Source: AP-15 sp963716115
GTDB lineage: Bacteria; Pseudomonadota; Alphaproteobacteria; ATCC43930; CGMCC-115725
Assembly: GCA_963716115.1 (NCBI GenBank)
Contig: CAVQSZ010000008.1
Span: 171,066 to 235,065, forward strand
Direction of reading: 5' to 3'
Length of the DNA: 64,000 bases
The translations under genes were made by a program, and so were the position numbers. Of this stretch, positions 62,601 through 64,000 are shown piece after piece. Positions within the stretch are counted from its first letter, which is position 1; every line of letters begins with the position of its first letter. Below the pieces are notes generated by a model. It made no database searches and had not been told where the DNA came from. It saw only the letters and a program-made list of their open reading frames with translations.

Positions 62601-63266
62601 GTCCCGCTCGGATGGGCGGGGACGCAAATCGGCCTCGGCAACGCGCTCCGAGCGCTCGGAGAACGCGAGAGCGGGACGGTGCATCTGGAGGACGCGGTCG
62701 CGGCCTTCCGGGCGGCGTTGCAGGAATATACCCGCGAGCGCGTGCCGCTAGATTGGGCTGGGACGCAAAACGACCTCGGCCTAGCGCTCGACGTGCTCGG
62801 GGAGCAACAGAATGACACCGCGCGGCTGGAAGAGGCGGTCGCTGCCGAACGCTCGGCTTTGGAGGTATACGCCCGTGAGGCTATGCCGCTGCCATGGGCC
62901 GAGGCCCAAAACAATCTCGGGCTCGCGCTGGTGGCGCTCGGCGAGCGGGAAGGCGGAACGGAGCGGCTGGAACAAGCGGTTGCCGCCTTCGGGGCGGCTC
63001 TCCAGGAACGCACGCGGGAGCATGTACCGCTCGACTGGGCCAAGACTCAGAACGGCCTCGGTAACGCCCTTCGGGCGCTCGGCGAGCGAGAGAATGGTAC
63101 GGACGACCTCTCAAGATCGGTCGAAGCTTACAACCTGGCGTCTCCTATTTTCGCGTCACCCGGCTTGGCGTACTACGCCGAGAAGTGCCGGGGTGAACGA
63201 GAAAGAGCAGTCCAGCTCCTCGATCAACGGGGAGGCCTCGCGAAGGATTTCCAAGCGGCCCACTGA
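59658..63266 (+). CDS. Large secreted TPR protein with eighteen 47-residue repeats
   Basis: 1202 residues. Signal peptide 'LTAAALIAVFAAGRAFA', then 'GCSIAAGRDATNNTLTCNYG', a helical region with 'NPAARHLVKRAKSEIAAGRFDTAHQLLAQA', and a repeat domain from residue 284 (60507) to 63044. That domain is eighteen units of exactly 47 residues of the form 'TQNNLGNALxxLGERESGTAxLEEAVAAYRAALEExTRERVPLDWA' plus a degenerate nineteenth. They are kinesin-light-chain-like TPRs, expected to form a solenoid for protein binding, probably in the periplasm. It lies between two ahcY 3' copies on the opposite strand. Confidence 0.88.
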   Translation: MRRHRQEVAALTAAALIAVFAAGRAFADGLPVSANGCSIAAGRDATNNTLTCNYGLTPDQLRRLTKAAVAGATEPLIGRIEDVSKRLGITENAAKTLLRIVGEQPDVADERLAAVLTTVANEYKRLQAQVAALNLGNPAARHLVKRAKSEIAAGRFDTAHQLLAQARQAQVAAAQQASKLAEQARAARDAQLMGAAAAAATEGDLAMTELHYAEAAELFRQAADLAPAGHPDETAAYLGRQADALYHQGEERGDNQALADSIERYRGLSKLQSRDRVPLDWASVQNSLGNALLVLGERESGTARLEQAVAAYHAALQVFTRERDPLDWATVQNGLGNALQALGSREGGTAHLEEAVAAYRAALEEGTRERVPLGWAMTQNNLGNALETLGSREGGTAHLEEAVAAYRAALEESTRERVPLQWAGAQSDLGNALEELGRRESGTAHLEEAAAAHRAALEEHTRDHAPLEWAADQNNLGTTLWILGQRESGTARLEQAVAAFHESLKEWTRERVPLDWAMTQLNLGGVLLTLGERESGTAHLEEAVGALRASLQEYTRERVPLRWGKTQLNLGFALVRLGERESGTVSLEGAIAAFRAALEESTRERVPLDWADIQLNLGAALMTLGQRESGTAHLEEAVAAFRAALQERTRERVPLDWGIAQLDLGAALGRLGERESGTTHLEEALTAYRAALTELTRDRMPLRWAAAQNNLGSVLLTLGEREPGTTHLKEAAAGFREALAEWTRERVPLDWAMGQMNLGNTLLRLGERESGASGLEEAVAAYREALKERTRERVPLDWATIQMNLGVALQRLGERETGSARLEEAIAAYRAAQQELTRERVPLVWAMTQMNLGNAFLMLGERESGTAHLADAVAAERSALEVYAREAMPLDWAAAQNNLGLALVALGERESGTARLQQAVAAYRAALEERTRERVPLGWAGTQSALGSALRALGERESGTARLEEAVLAFRAALEEVTRERVPLGWAGTQIGLGNALRALGERESGTVHLEDAVAAFRAALQEYTRERVPLDWAGTQNDLGLALDVLGEQQNDTARLEEAVAAERSALEVYAREAMPLPWAEAQNNLGLALVALGEREGGTERLEQAVAAFGAALQERTREHVPLDWAKTQNGLGNALRALGERENGTDDLSRSVEAYNLASPIFASPGLAYYAEKCRGERERAVQLLDQRGGLAKDFQAAH

Positions 63267-63287
63267 CGTACCGTCCGGATGGAGCGC

Positions 63288-64000
<713 letters not shown>

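Overview
The window is about 70% GC, has very few intergenic AT-rich stretches, and its gene content points to an alphaproteobacterium, most likely near Rhodospirillales. The pointers are a rplU-rpmA-obgE-proB-proA-nadD-rsfS-rlmH cluster, a RegB/RegA redox two-component pair, a DUF1153 (SciP-type) protein, and dispersed GC-rich palindromic repeats of the kind common in that class. A PEP-CTERM protein and a TIGR03087-type sugar transferase indicate an exosortase/EPS system elsewhere in the genome. The species cannot be named from the sequence alone.

Layout. 1-8 kb: partial DJ-1/PfpI protein, PEBP-like protein, Kup potassium transporter, three tandem LLM-class flavin oxidoreductases and a quinone oxidoreductase. 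8-12 kb: sugar transferase translationally coupled to a secreted beta-galactosidase-like protein. 12-18 kb: ribosome/GTPase/proline/NAD housekeeping cluster. 18-22 kb: MscS channel and RegA-RegB. 22-28 kb: ABC exporter, then a molybdenum-flavoured neighbourhood: ModA, a second periplasmic binding protein, a PEP-CTERM protein made of two molybdopterin-oxidoreductase-like domains, and a Mop molbindin. 28-33.5 kb: an accessory region with an EamA transporter, a DUF6065-like gene, a gene built of eleven 81-bp (27-residue) repeats, a MITE-like element, a small DUF1153 protein and dispersed repeats. 33.5-42.7 kb: BTAD/TolB-like/TPR regulator, cobT-cobS-cobC, GFA protein, DUF5131 protein, manC and GST. 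42.6-54.1 kb: a nearly complete type II secretion locus (O-E-F-H-I-J-L-M-C/N-D-K, with gspG reversed at the end). 54-64 kb: VOC protein, serine hydrolase, PAS histidine kinase, and a 1202-residue TPR protein lying between two same-orientation copies of the 3' part of ahcY.

The three observations most worth following are these. (1) The tandem 27-residue repeat gene has its own Shine-Dalgarno and sits 36 nt upstream of a DUF6065-like gene, resembling a multi-core peptide precursor with a partner. (2) Two ahcY 3' copies flank a TPR cassette. (3) A 25-bp motif occurs twice between the divergent molybdenum-related genes.

Caution: at least a dozen otherwise well-conserved genes (proB, cobS, manC, gspJ, both ahcY copies and others) carry reading-frame breaks. 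Almost every break can be repaired by removing one inserted base. This insertion-only bias looks like residual sequencing error, so these genes are annotated as frameshifted CDSs rather than as dead genes. No tRNA, rRNA or CRISPR array was seen.
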